Part shown: positions 45,701 to 52,002 of the stretch, piece after piece
How the letters are laid out: each line of letters opens with the position of its first letter
Numbering within the stretch: the stretch's first letter is position 1
NCBI GenBank assembly: GCA_938040315.1
Contig: CALHQW010000007.1
Span: 16,902 to 80,901 of the forward strand
Direction: 5' to 3'
DNA: 64,000 bases
From: an uncultured bacterium
GTDB taxonomy: Bacteria > Hydrothermota > Tepidihabitantia > Tepidihabitantales > DTDR01
The notes under the pieces: generated by a model
What the model was told of the DNA's origin: nothing
Databases searched by the model: none
The model's input: only the letters and a program-made list of their open reading frames with translations
Program-made: the position numbers and the translations under genes

Positions 45701-46180
45701 AATAACCGGTTAAAGAAAAATAAGCAAGGTTGTGCCCTAACAGCCAATAACGAAGGAATTATCTTTGCTTTTCGGGGAAATAATACTCTTGATTTTCTTA
45801 CCTATTATCCCGAAGAAAACCGTTGGTATTATAAAGAACCTATACCTGTTTATCCTTCTGATAAAAAGGTAAAAGATGGTGGTGCTTTAACTTATTCACC
45901 TTATAATAATATGATTTATGCCTTTAAAGGAAATAATACTAATGAATTCTGGTGTTATCTCTTCTACGAAGCCATGGCAAAAGGTGAAGAGATAAAGAAA
46001 AAAGAAAGCAAGCAAAATGAAATTATCAATTTAATTAATAAAAAAGGAATTTCTAAATATGAAATCTATGATGTTCAAGGAAGAAAAGTAAAAGAGATGA
46101 GGAAGAAAGGTTTATATCTTTTGAAAATCTATGATAATAATTCTAATTTAAAGACGATAAAGATTGTAAAAATTAATTAA
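42665..46180 (+). CDS. C25 peptidase, C-terminal part: CARDB repeats, kelch-like repeats, sorting domain
   Basis: This is the continuation of the peptidase in the +1 frame; in-frame homology starts at about 42710 (RFYDHFFTRDSV...). First comes the end of the C25 domain (YYELTLFGEPSMLMW). Next are six CARDB/immunoglobulin-like repeats beginning DVxxxxIxxPxGxIDSG (43166-45050). Then comes a propeller-like block of repeats with the core KGNxTxEFxxY (45061-45960), as in kelch-type proteins. The end (YEIYDVQGRKVKEM...GLYLLKIYD) resembles a T9SS type A sorting domain. The upstream ATG at 42665 is probably not a real start. Predicted location is the cell surface or outside. Confidence 0.75.
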   Translation: MGNHLLWVLRNVWMVRFYDHFFTRDSVRFSPCHQSSKEIYRNRAFPSPYLDSAVWRWCYYELTLFGEPSMLMWKDYPKRMVVYFPTTIPRGTQVFSCTVKTVTGLPIESAHVNLWKGSEVYQNGVTDANGVVNFNINPTDSGYMYVTAIKPNYIPYEDSSKVILISYDVAVTQIISPTGIIDSGAVITPQAKIKNFGIYPANFSATFRIGTFYNQTVNYNNLPPGDSVVLNFPNWQANQRGSHTVKCTVAYTNDQIPENNSLTDSVFVRVLDVAVLEIISPTGIIDSGSNVIPRARIKNYGNVNSSFNAQFRIGTFYNQQQNVNLSPGEEKVINFPNWQANQRGNHTVKCTVALNGDRIPNNNYQQTNVFVRVIDVGVTQIVSPQGNIDSGVVITPQARVKNYGNENSNFKVKFRIGNFYLDSLTIGLAPDRETLLSFTPWEANQLGTHIVKCTTLLTNDLNPYNNYLTTQVTVGYKDVGIIQINTPAGIIDSPGTITPQVVVKNFGILPVSFPIYFKITGPSSYFNSQTVLNLMPNEERQINFAFWPVGLRGDYLATCSLNLSGDRNPNNDKLDTTFNVQVKDVGILSILSPKGIVDSGEVITPQVRVKNYGSVNLSFTTILKIPPIYNDSQEINLNNGEETTLTFNNFVCDTIGLFIVNCSLRINDANILNNEKRETLFIAGVGERDVGVLRIIAPLYYAVSGEIKPQAVVKNFSPTYQSFKAFFKIVDSTNNNIVYFESTLVFNLAPNYSKDIAFSNWRAQVGLYSLTCSTYIPEDVNGFNDVIKGYVKVEPSLPEHWNLLRGLPLGLYSKKVKGGGALTFLKPNFIYAFKGNKTVEFYRYDITTGYWEKKADIPYALDKRKPVSNGGALTSDLERYVYAIKGNNTLEFWRYDAINDQWERLPDIPLGSKRVKDGSGLAYVKKGDSSFVYLLKGSKTNEFYAYYIEGNIWLNKEPAPFGPSNKPFNKGSAITFDNKENIYAIKGGYFEFFAYNINTGLWERKADLPMFYNNRLKKNKQGCALTANNEGIIFAFRGNNTLDFLTYYPEENRWYYKEPIPVYPSDKKVKDGGALTYSPYNNMIYAFKGNNTNEFWCYLFYEAMAKGEEIKKKESKQNEIINLINKKGISKYEIYDVQGRKVKEMRKKGLYLLKIYDNNSNLKTIKIVKIN
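43166..45050 (+). repeat. Six CARDB-like protein repeats
   Basis: About 310-base units each encode a domain opening DV(A/G)V...(S/T)P.G.IDSG and containing a KNxG...F motif and NWQANQRG-type segments. Third codon positions have diverged between units, so the duplication is old and there is no identical DNA repeat. Confidence 0.7.
45061..45960 (+). repeat. Kelch-like repeat block with KGNxTxEFxxY core
   Basis: About six units encode GGALT...YAFKGNKTVEFYRYD...W...PxP patterns spaced by roughly 50 residues. The same unit recurs in the minus-strand protein at 62640-63530. Confidence 0.65.
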
Positions 46181-46192
46181 GTAAGTTACCTA

Positions 46193-46220
46193 TTGATTTT
46201 TAAAAAATATCTTTTATAAT
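46193..46220 (+). promoter_or_regulatory. Promoter of lemA
   Basis: TTGATT (46193-46198), 16 bases and TATAAT (46215-46220), 5 bases before the lemA ATG; a leaderless transcript is expected. Confidence 0.75.
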
Positions 46221-46225
46221 TTCCT

Positions 46226-46768
46226 ATGGTTATTTTAATAATTATTATTGCTTTAATAATAATTTATTTAATCGCTACTTATAATCTTTTAGTTGTTAAA
46301 AGAACAAGAGTAAAGAATGCTTGGCAACAGATTGATGTCCAATTAAAAAGAAGATATGATTTAATTCCTAATCTTGTTGAGACAGTAAAAGGTTATGCTG
46401 CCCACGAAAAAGAAATTTTTGAGAAGGTTGCGGAAGCAAGAGCAAAGGCGATGGGTGCCAAATCGGTTAAAGAAAGTGCGGAAGCAAATAATGAATTAAC
46501 CCAGACATTAAAAACTCTTTTTGCTATTGCGGAAGCCTATCCAGATTTAAAAGCAAACGAGAATTTTTTAAGATTACAAGAAGAATTAACAACTACCGAA
46601 AACCGGATTGCCTTCGCCCGACAATTTTATAACGATGTGGTAATGAGTTATAATATCTCTTGTGAGCAATTTCCTTCTAATATTGTGGCAAATATTTTTA
46701 ATTTTAAACCAGCCGAGTTTTACACAATACCAGAAGAAGAAAGAGAGGCACCAAAAGTTAAATTCTAA
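46226..46768 (+). CDS. lemA: LemA family protein
   Basis: This 180-residue protein has one N-terminal TM (about 2-20) followed by the helical LemA domain: [61 protein letters not shown] and [10 protein letters not shown]. LemA proteins are envelope proteins of unclear biochemical role, often encoded beside HtpX or TPM-domain proteins, as here. The gene has its own promoter and no leader. Confidence 0.93.
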   Translation: MVILIIIIALIIIYLIATYNLLVVKRTRVKNAWQQIDVQLKRRYDLIPNLVETVKGYAAHEKEIFEKVAEARAKAMGAKSVKESAEANNELTQTLKTLFAIAEAYPDLKANENFLRLQEELTTTENRIAFARQFYNDVVMSYNISCEQFPSNIVANIFNFKPAEFYTIPEEEREAPKVKF

Positions 46769-46776
46769 AAATACTC

Positions 46777-46805
46777 TTGATTTTCCAATAATTTTTCTTT
46801 ATAAT
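46777..46805 (+). promoter_or_regulatory. Promoter of htpX
   Basis: TTGATT (46777-46782), 17 bases and TATAAT (46800-46805), 8 bases before the htpX ATG. lemA and htpX thus have separate promoters although only 45 bases apart. Confidence 0.75.
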
Positions 46806-46813
46806 AGTATAAA

Positions 46814-47722
46814 ATGTCGGCAACTACCTTTTATGATCTGATAAGAAAAAATAAATTAAAAACCTATTTTTTCGTTTTTGTTATTACTCTTCTTTTAGCA
46901 ATTATTGGTTATGTATTAATTCAAATTTTTAATTGGGGAATTTCTGGTTATATTTTCTTTGCCTTGTTTATTATTTTTTACAATTTAATTCTCTACTACA
47001 ATGCTGACAAACTCGCATTAAGTTTAAGTGGTGCTAAACCTGCAACAGTTGATAAGTATTATCAGTTACATAATATTGTTGAAGAGGTAGCGATTGCTGC
47101 TGGTGTTCCTAAACCAAAGGTTTATATTATTGAAGATCCTTCGCCCAATGCCTTTGCCACAGGTAGAAATCCAAATAATTCAGCAGTGGCAGTAACAACT
47201 GGACTTTTAAATATGATGAATAGGAATGAATTACAGGGAGTTATTGCCCATGAGATGGCACATATTAGAAATTATGATGTTTTACTAATGACTATTGTGG
47301 CAATTGTTGGCGGCTTAATAGTTCTTTTTAGGGATTTATTTTTCCGTTATTTTTTCTTTTTTGGTGGTGACAGAAGAGACAGAAAAAGGGGAGAGAGTAA
47401 TTTTATTTTTCTGATAATTGCAATAGTTTTGGCAATTATTGCGCCGATTTTAGTTTTTTTAATAAGGGCCGCCATATCAAGAGAAAGGGAATATCTTGCC
47501 GATGCTACTGGTGCAGAAATTATTAGGGATCCAGAGGCATTGGCAAGTGCCTTGGAAAAGATTGCCAAGGTTAATTTAAAATTGAAAACCGCCTCCGAAG
47601 CAACCGCCCATTTATTTATAACCAATCCATTTTTAAAAGATAGATTAAATATTGAAGAACTTTTTGCTACCCATCCACCAATTCATAAAAGAATTGCTCG
47701 ATTAAGAGAATTAACAATTTAA
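46814..47722 (+). CDS. htpX: Membrane zinc metalloprotease HtpX (M48B)
   Basis: This 302-residue inner-membrane protease has two N-terminal TMs (about 18-40 and 43-62), the active site H146-E147-MA-H150 in GVIAHEMAHIRNYD, two more TMs (about 155-175 and 195-218), and the third zinc ligand E226 in REREYLADATGA. The C-terminal motif THPPIHKRIARL is present. HtpX degrades damaged membrane proteins under stress. Its stop is 4 bases from the stop of the convergent gene, leaving no room for a terminator. Confidence 0.95.
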   Translation: MSATTFYDLIRKNKLKTYFFVFVITLLLAIIGYVLIQIFNWGISGYIFFALFIIFYNLILYYNADKLALSLSGAKPATVDKYYQLHNIVEEVAIAAGVPKPKVYIIEDPSPNAFATGRNPNNSAVAVTTGLLNMMNRNELQGVIAHEMAHIRNYDVLLMTIVAIVGGLIVLFRDLFFRYFFFFGGDRRDRKRGESNFIFLIIAIVLAIIAPILVFLIRAAISREREYLADATGAEIIRDPEALASALEKIAKVNLKLKTASEATAHLFITNPFLKDRLNIEELFATHPPIHKRIARLRELTI

Positions 47723-47726
47723 GAAC

Positions 47727-48341
47727 TTATTTCTTCCTTTTTATAAAGGGAATTATAACTATTAGAAATAGAATTATTCCAGCAATAATTGCACCAATTT
47801 TTCCAAGCAAACAAAAAATTGAGACAATTATGCTCGCAATTAAAACACCAAGAAAGATTGCGAAAAAGGATAAAAAGGGGTTTAAACCTAAAATAAAAGA
47901 AGCCAAAGCACCAGTCCAAGCACCAGTAGTTGGTAAAGGAATACCAACAAAAATGATTAAGCCTAAAATTTCGTATCTTTCAATTATTTTGCTCTTCCTT
48001 TGAGTTCGGGAAAAGAGCCAGTCAAAGAATTTTTTAAACAGATTTATTTTAATAAGGAGGTTAACAATAAATTTTAAAAGAAAGAGAATTGGTAAGATTG
48101 GTAAGAGATTGCCAACAATTGAAAGAAAGATGCTTTTTAAAAAGGGAAGACGAAAATAATGTAAGGCAATTGGCAAGGCGCCTCTCAGTTCAATGATCGG
48201 TAAAGTAGCAATGATTAAAATAATAAATTCTTTTGTGATATTCTTTTTTTCTAAATGATTTATAATCTCTTTATCCCAAGAAGAAGCAAAAAGAAAATTA
48301 GTTAATAAAAGAGTTAGTAAAATAAAAAAAATTTTTTTCAC
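47727..48341 (-). CDS. Small multidrug export family (COG2426) membrane protein
   Basis: This 204-residue protein has about five TM segments and an N-terminal signal-like helix. Family motifs are LPIIELRGALPIAL (near residue 48), GNLLPILP and IFVGIPLPTTGAWTGALASFILGL. These match the putative small multidrug export family; transport activity is not established for most members. A GTG start (48341) overlaps the stop of the preceding VWA gene. It is the last gene of the 51910-47727 unit. Confidence 0.8.
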   Translation of the reverse strand: MKKIFFILLTLLLTNFLFASSWDKEIINHLEKKNITKEFIILIIATLPIIELRGALPIALHYFRLPFLKSIFLSIVGNLLPILPILFLLKFIVNLLIKINLFKKFFDWLFSRTQRKSKIIERYEILGLIIFVGIPLPTTGAWTGALASFILGLNPFLSFFAIFLGVLIASIIVSIFCLLGKIGAIIAGIILFLIVIIPFIKRKK

Positions 48342-50230
48342 GGCAAACCTTTCTTTTTTCTTAAATAAATATCTAAAATATAAAGAGAAATTAATATTAA
48401 ATAGATATAAAGATTATTTTGAAAATAGATTTGTAAGTTTATTTTTTTCTTTTCCTCTAAAAAAGTGAAAGTTGTTGGTACATGGGGATAAAGATAAAAA
48501 TTACCGTCGCTTTTTTGAGCAAGACTTTTTAGAAAGAGACTATCTAAATAAGGAGTTTTCTTTTCTTCTAATTCCGGTAAGATTTTTAATTTTATCTCCT
48601 CTTCTTTTATCTTCTCTTTTTCTTTAAAAATAGAGATTTTTAAGGAGATTTCACCAGTATCAGGAGATAAAAAATTTGTTTGGTAAAGTCCATCAGCAAT
48701 TTCATTAAAAACCTGTTTTATTTCATATTTGGAAATTTCTAAAACCATATTTAAATTTTTCGCTGGTTTACCAATCTCATTTAAAGCAATAACTTTAATT
48801 TTTACTTCTTCACCATAATTAAATATTTCTTTGTCTAAAAAGAAATTGAATTGGTATCTTCCTTCTTTTAAAAAAGAGATAAGAGAAAGCAAGAAGTCAT
48901 TTAATTTTGCTTGTAAAAGTTCATCACCAATAAATAGCCACCGCCAAAAAGGAAAGCCACTAAAGAGAGCGATTATTTTATTTTGATAAAAATGATAAGA
49001 AAATAAAGGCGAAGAATCTTTTTCGGTTATTAATAAAATTTGGGTATTTTCTTTCGGTTTTCCTTTTAAATAACCAGCAAAAGGTGGTAGATTGTTAATA
49101 TCCTTCAGAAGATTTTCGAAAATTATATGTTCCCTCCCTTTTTCTGTTAAACAAAAATAAACTTCCTTTTCTAATTGAATTTTTTCTAAAAAAATGGGTA
49201 AATATTCAGAAAAATTAGTAAAGTTACTATTTCTATCAATTAAAAATAAAATTCCTTTAACTTTTTTTATTAAATTATCAATTAACTCCCTTTCTTTATT
49301 TTTTACAATATTAAAATCAAAATTATCAAAAATAATAACTTCATAATCCTTTATTGTTAAATTAATATTTTCTTTACCAAAAGTATAAATAAAATCAGTC
49401 TGATAATTCGGATTTTCTTCTAACACTCTTTTGATAAATTTTAAATTAAAAGTGGGTTGATTAGAGAGATAGAGGATCTTTGCTAATTTTCTTCTCACAT
49501 TTATCGTGAAAAAGTACTGATTATTAGAATAATCAATTTCCTCTTTAATTTCAGAAATTTTTAAAGTTAAAAATTTCTTTCCTTCATCAAAAAAAACAAG
49601 TTTGAAAGAGTCCTCTAAGATCACATTCTCTGTTAGAAAATTTAATTCTTTTTTTTGAATTATTTTTTCATCAATTATTAAAAAAGCCGATAACCAACCT
49701 TTTAAATTGGTGCTTTTTATTCGAAAAATTATTTTAACAGTATCATTAACAAAAGTAAAATTGGGATAGATAACATCAGAAATTGAAAAATCATAAATGA
49801 TAGGGATGCCAAAACCAATTGAATGGATTGGAAAGGGTAATTTTTCTGTTAAAGAGAAGGAACCAGAATTATGAAGGCCGTCGCTTAAAATCAAAACAAT
49901 GTCCGGCTTTTTTAAAAAGGAAATGTCAAGAATTTTCTTAAAGTTAGTTCTTTTTTCCTGGCAAGAAAGATTAGTAATTGAGGAAATTTCTTTAATTGTC
50001 TCTCCGAAAGTAAAAATTTTAAGATTCTTAATCTCTTTTTTTAAAATTTTTAAAAAATCTATTGCTAAAGGAAATTTTTTTTCATCAGCCATACTTAAAG
50101 AAGAATCTAAAAAAACAAAAATCTTTGGCTTTTTAGAGAGAGAAAAATTAAAAGTTATGTCAAAAATAATAAATATTAATAAAACAAGGATAATTATTCG
50201 GAGAATAGAAAATTTATTTAAAATATTCAT
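48338..50230 (-). CDS. VWA-domain membrane protein (Bat-like)
   Basis: This protein of about 630 residues starts with a TM (ILRIIILVLLIFIIFDI). A von Willebrand A-like domain follows with the metal-site pattern FLDSSLSM and a second motif ILSDGLHNSG. A middle region (about 255-440) resembles a glutamine-amidotransferase-like alpha/beta fold. A beta-rich region and a C-terminal TM (LYIYLILISLYILDIYL) with a basic tail complete it. The set-up resembles Bacteroidota-type Bat/CHP proteins with two TMs flanking a periplasmic domain; the function is unknown. The ATG at 50230 was preferred because the longer frame (to 50290) would overlap the upstream gene by 77 bases. Confidence 0.65.
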   Translation of the reverse strand: MNILNKFSILRIIILVLLIFIIFDITFNFSLSKKPKIFVFLDSSLSMADEKKFPLAIDFLKILKKEIKNLKIFTFGETIKEISSITNLSCQEKRTNFKKILDISFLKKPDIVLILSDGLHNSGSFSLTEKLPFPIHSIGFGIPIIYDFSISDVIYPNFTFVNDTVKIIFRIKSTNLKGWLSAFLIIDEKIIQKKELNFLTENVILEDSFKLVFFDEGKKFLTLKISEIKEEIDYSNNQYFFTINVRRKLAKILYLSNQPTFNLKFIKRVLEENPNYQTDFIYTFGKENINLTIKDYEVIIFDNFDFNIVKNKERELIDNLIKKVKGILFLIDRNSNFTNFSEYLPIFLEKIQLEKEVYFCLTEKGREHIIFENLLKDINNLPPFAGYLKGKPKENTQILLITEKDSSPLFSYHFYQNKIIALFSGFPFWRWLFIGDELLQAKLNDFLLSLISFLKEGRYQFNFFLDKEIFNYGEEVKIKVIALNEIGKPAKNLNMVLEISKYEIKQVFNEIADGLYQTNFLSPDTGEISLKISIFKEKEKIKEEEIKLKILPELEEKKTPYLDSLFLKSLAQKSDGNFYLYPHVPTTFTFLEEKKKINLQIYFQNNLYIYLILISLYILDIYLRKKKGLP

Positions 50231-51146
50231 CAATTCTTTTTCTTTCTTTTGTGGGAAATAAAAAAATAGTGATAGTAGTATCCTTTTCAATTATTTTTTC
50301 TTCAATACTATAAAATTCTGGTATCCAATCCCAATCAGAATCTAATAAAGAAATAATTTGGTATTTTCCTTCTTTTATTTTTGTTTTAAGAACACCTTTT
50401 TTAGTTAAACCAAAAGAAATAAAATCTTCTTTTTTAAAGATAATAATAGCGTTATCCACCAAACTTTCTTCTAAAAAGATTTTTCCAACAAGGTTGATAA
50501 ATTTAATTGTAGTGTCAAAGATTTGGAAAACTTGTTCACCACTTATTAAATAGTTATTGTCCAAATCTTTTAAAGTTGGTAAAATAAGGAAAGAGCAGAA
50601 TTCTTTTAACTTTTCTTTAAATAAAAAAGTTAAACTTTTTTTATCATTGCTCCAAACTGTTTCTACTGGTAAAGGTGGTGATAAAAGATAGTAAAGATTA
50701 GTGTCAAAAAGGGGTTCAGAAAAATCTATTTTTATTTCTTCTTGATTAATAGTAATATTTTTAATGAAAGGTTTAATGGTGTCAGGATTAGGGTTTCCTT
50801 TAAATTTTATTTTCCAACGAGAAAGGTTATTTTTTAAATCCATTACCTCACCAGAAAGAAAGTAATTTACTGATTTTTGTTTATCAGTAATTATTGTTAA
50901 AAAATCGTTTTCTACAAAAATATTTTTTATTTTTAAACTCTCCTTTTCCGAAAGAATAGAAAATTTTTCTAAATCAACCTTTGGATAAAGGTTTTCGTTA
51001 AATTTAATTTTTATTGTGTAATTATTAGGAATAGAATAGTCTTCTATTTCTGGTGGGAAAATATCGGGATTAGGAGGTGGTAATTTTCGGGCACAGGTGT
51101 TTATTAATAGAGAAGATAATAAAAATAAGAAAATTTTTTTTATCAT
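50214..51146 (-). CDS. Putative lipoprotein with Ig-like domain
   Basis: This 310-residue protein has a signal peptide followed by a cysteine at residue 18 (LLINTCARKLPPPNPD), a somewhat atypical lipobox. Residues 30-210 contain two repeats of the SbsA/Big_5 Ig-like type: PPEIEDYSIPNNYTIKIKFNENL and KPFIKNITINQEEIKIDFSEPL. The C-terminal part (about 215-305) could be a carboxypeptidase-regulatory-like beta domain. Similar lipoproteins are frequent in FCB bacteria; the role is unknown. It overlaps both neighbours. Confidence 0.6.
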   Translation of the reverse strand: MIKKIFLFLLSSLLINTCARKLPPPNPDIFPPEIEDYSIPNNYTIKIKFNENLYPKVDLEKFSILSEKESLKIKNIFVENDFLTIITDKQKSVNYFLSGEVMDLKNNLSRWKIKFKGNPNPDTIKPFIKNITINQEEIKIDFSEPLFDTNLYYLLSPPLPVETVWSNDKKSLTFLFKEKLKEFCSFLILPTLKDLDNNYLISGEQVFQIFDTTIKFINLVGKIFLEESLVDNAIIIFKKEDFISFGLTKKGVLKTKIKEGKYQIISLLDSDWDWIPEFYSIEEKIIEKDTTITIFLFPTKERKRIDEYFK

Positions 51147-51910
51147 TCTATTATTTTTGTTATTGTTTTAGTTAGACTTTCGTACATTTTTAAATAATTA
51201 GGAAAATATTTCTTTAACATCTTTTTATGAAGATTAATCACTTCTTTTTCGTTTCTTGCTGCTGGTCCGGTAATTATTTGTTTAATTTCTTTTTCAAAAA
51301 TATTTTCAATAGTTGCTGCGACCAAAGGATAAAGGACTTTTTTGGGAATTTTTAATCTTTTGGCAATTTGAAAAGTAAAATAAAGAATTGGAAAAAGAAA
51401 ATTGGTAATAGTGCACATTAAGTGGTATAAAGGTTTATCTTCTTTATTTATATAAAAATATTTATTAGAAATTTTTTTTACAATTCTTTTAATAACTTCT
51501 TTCCCCTTTTTTGTTCCTTCAATAGCAAAATAAGTTTTTGGTAGATATTTTACTGCTTTTTTAAAATCACCAAAAGTTAAAATGGGATGGATGGAAAAAA
51601 GATGAATATTCTTTTTTTTTCTCTGCCAATTTAATAAGTCAGCAGGTAATGAGCCAGAGAAATGGCCTAAATAGGTATTTGGTTTTAAATATTTCTCTAT
51701 TTCTAAATAAACTTTTTTAATCTCTTTATCAGGAGTGGCAACAAAAATTAAATCACAAGTCTTGGCAACCTTTATATTATCAAATTTTTTCATCTTTCTA
51801 TCGCTAATTATCTTGATTTTAAATCCTTTCTTTTTTAGAAAAAAAACAAAAACTTTTGCTACTCGGCCATAACCGATGAAGCCAATTTTTAGATTTCTTA
51901 TATTTTTCAA
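51143..51910 (-). CDS. DUF2520 / Rossmann-fold protein
   Basis: This protein of about 255 residues has an N-terminal Rossmann domain (LKIGFIGYGRVAKVFVFFL; LIFVATPDKEIKKVY; LGHFSGSLPAD) and a helical DUF2520 domain (HPILTFGDFKKAV; CTITNFLFPILYFTFQIAK; IITGPAARNEKEVI). It resembles short-chain ketopantoate/pyrroline-carboxylate reductase-like enzymes that bind NAD(P); the substrate is unknown. A TTG start is placed 6 bases after a good promoter, so it is a leaderless non-ATG start. It leads the minus-strand cluster ending at 47727. Confidence 0.78.
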   Translation of the reverse strand: MKNIRNLKIGFIGYGRVAKVFVFFLKKKGFKIKIISDRKMKKFDNIKVAKTCDLIFVATPDKEIKKVYLEIEKYLKPNTYLGHFSGSLPADLLNWQRKKKNIHLFSIHPILTFGDFKKAVKYLPKTYFAIEGTKKGKEVIKRIVKKISNKYFYINKEDKPLYHLMCTITNFLFPILYFTFQIAKRLKIPKKVLYPLVAATIENIFEKEIKQIITGPAARNEKEVINLHKKMLKKYFPNYLKMYESLTKTITKIIE

Positions 51911-51916
51911 TTAAAA

Positions 51917-51944
51917 ATTATATATAAAAAATTTTTTAAGTCAA
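51917..51944 (-). promoter_or_regulatory. Promoter of the DUF2520-lipoprotein-VWA-export unit
   Basis: On the minus strand TTGACT (51944-51939), a 16-base spacer and TATAAT (51922-51917) lie 6 bases before the TTG start at 51910. Confidence 0.7.
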
Positions 51945-51949
51945 ACTTG

Positions 51950-51977
51950 TTGAAGATTTTTCAGTTTTTGGTATAAT
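51950..51977 (+). promoter_or_regulatory. Promoter of the S8 subtilase gene
   Basis: TTGAAG (51950-51955), a 16-base spacer and TATAAT (51972-51977). The leader of about 18 bases contains GGGAGGAG before the ATG at 52003. It is divergent from the minus-strand promoter at 51944. Confidence 0.7.
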
Positions 51978-52002
51978 TTACAAAAATAAAAGGGAGGAGA
52001 AA

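Noticed and set aside
43166..45960. Regularly spaced similar segments that could suggest a CRISPR or tandem DNA repeat
   Set aside because: The similarity is at protein level in one reading frame, with diverged third positions and units of about 150-310 bases; there are no identical short repeats with spacers.
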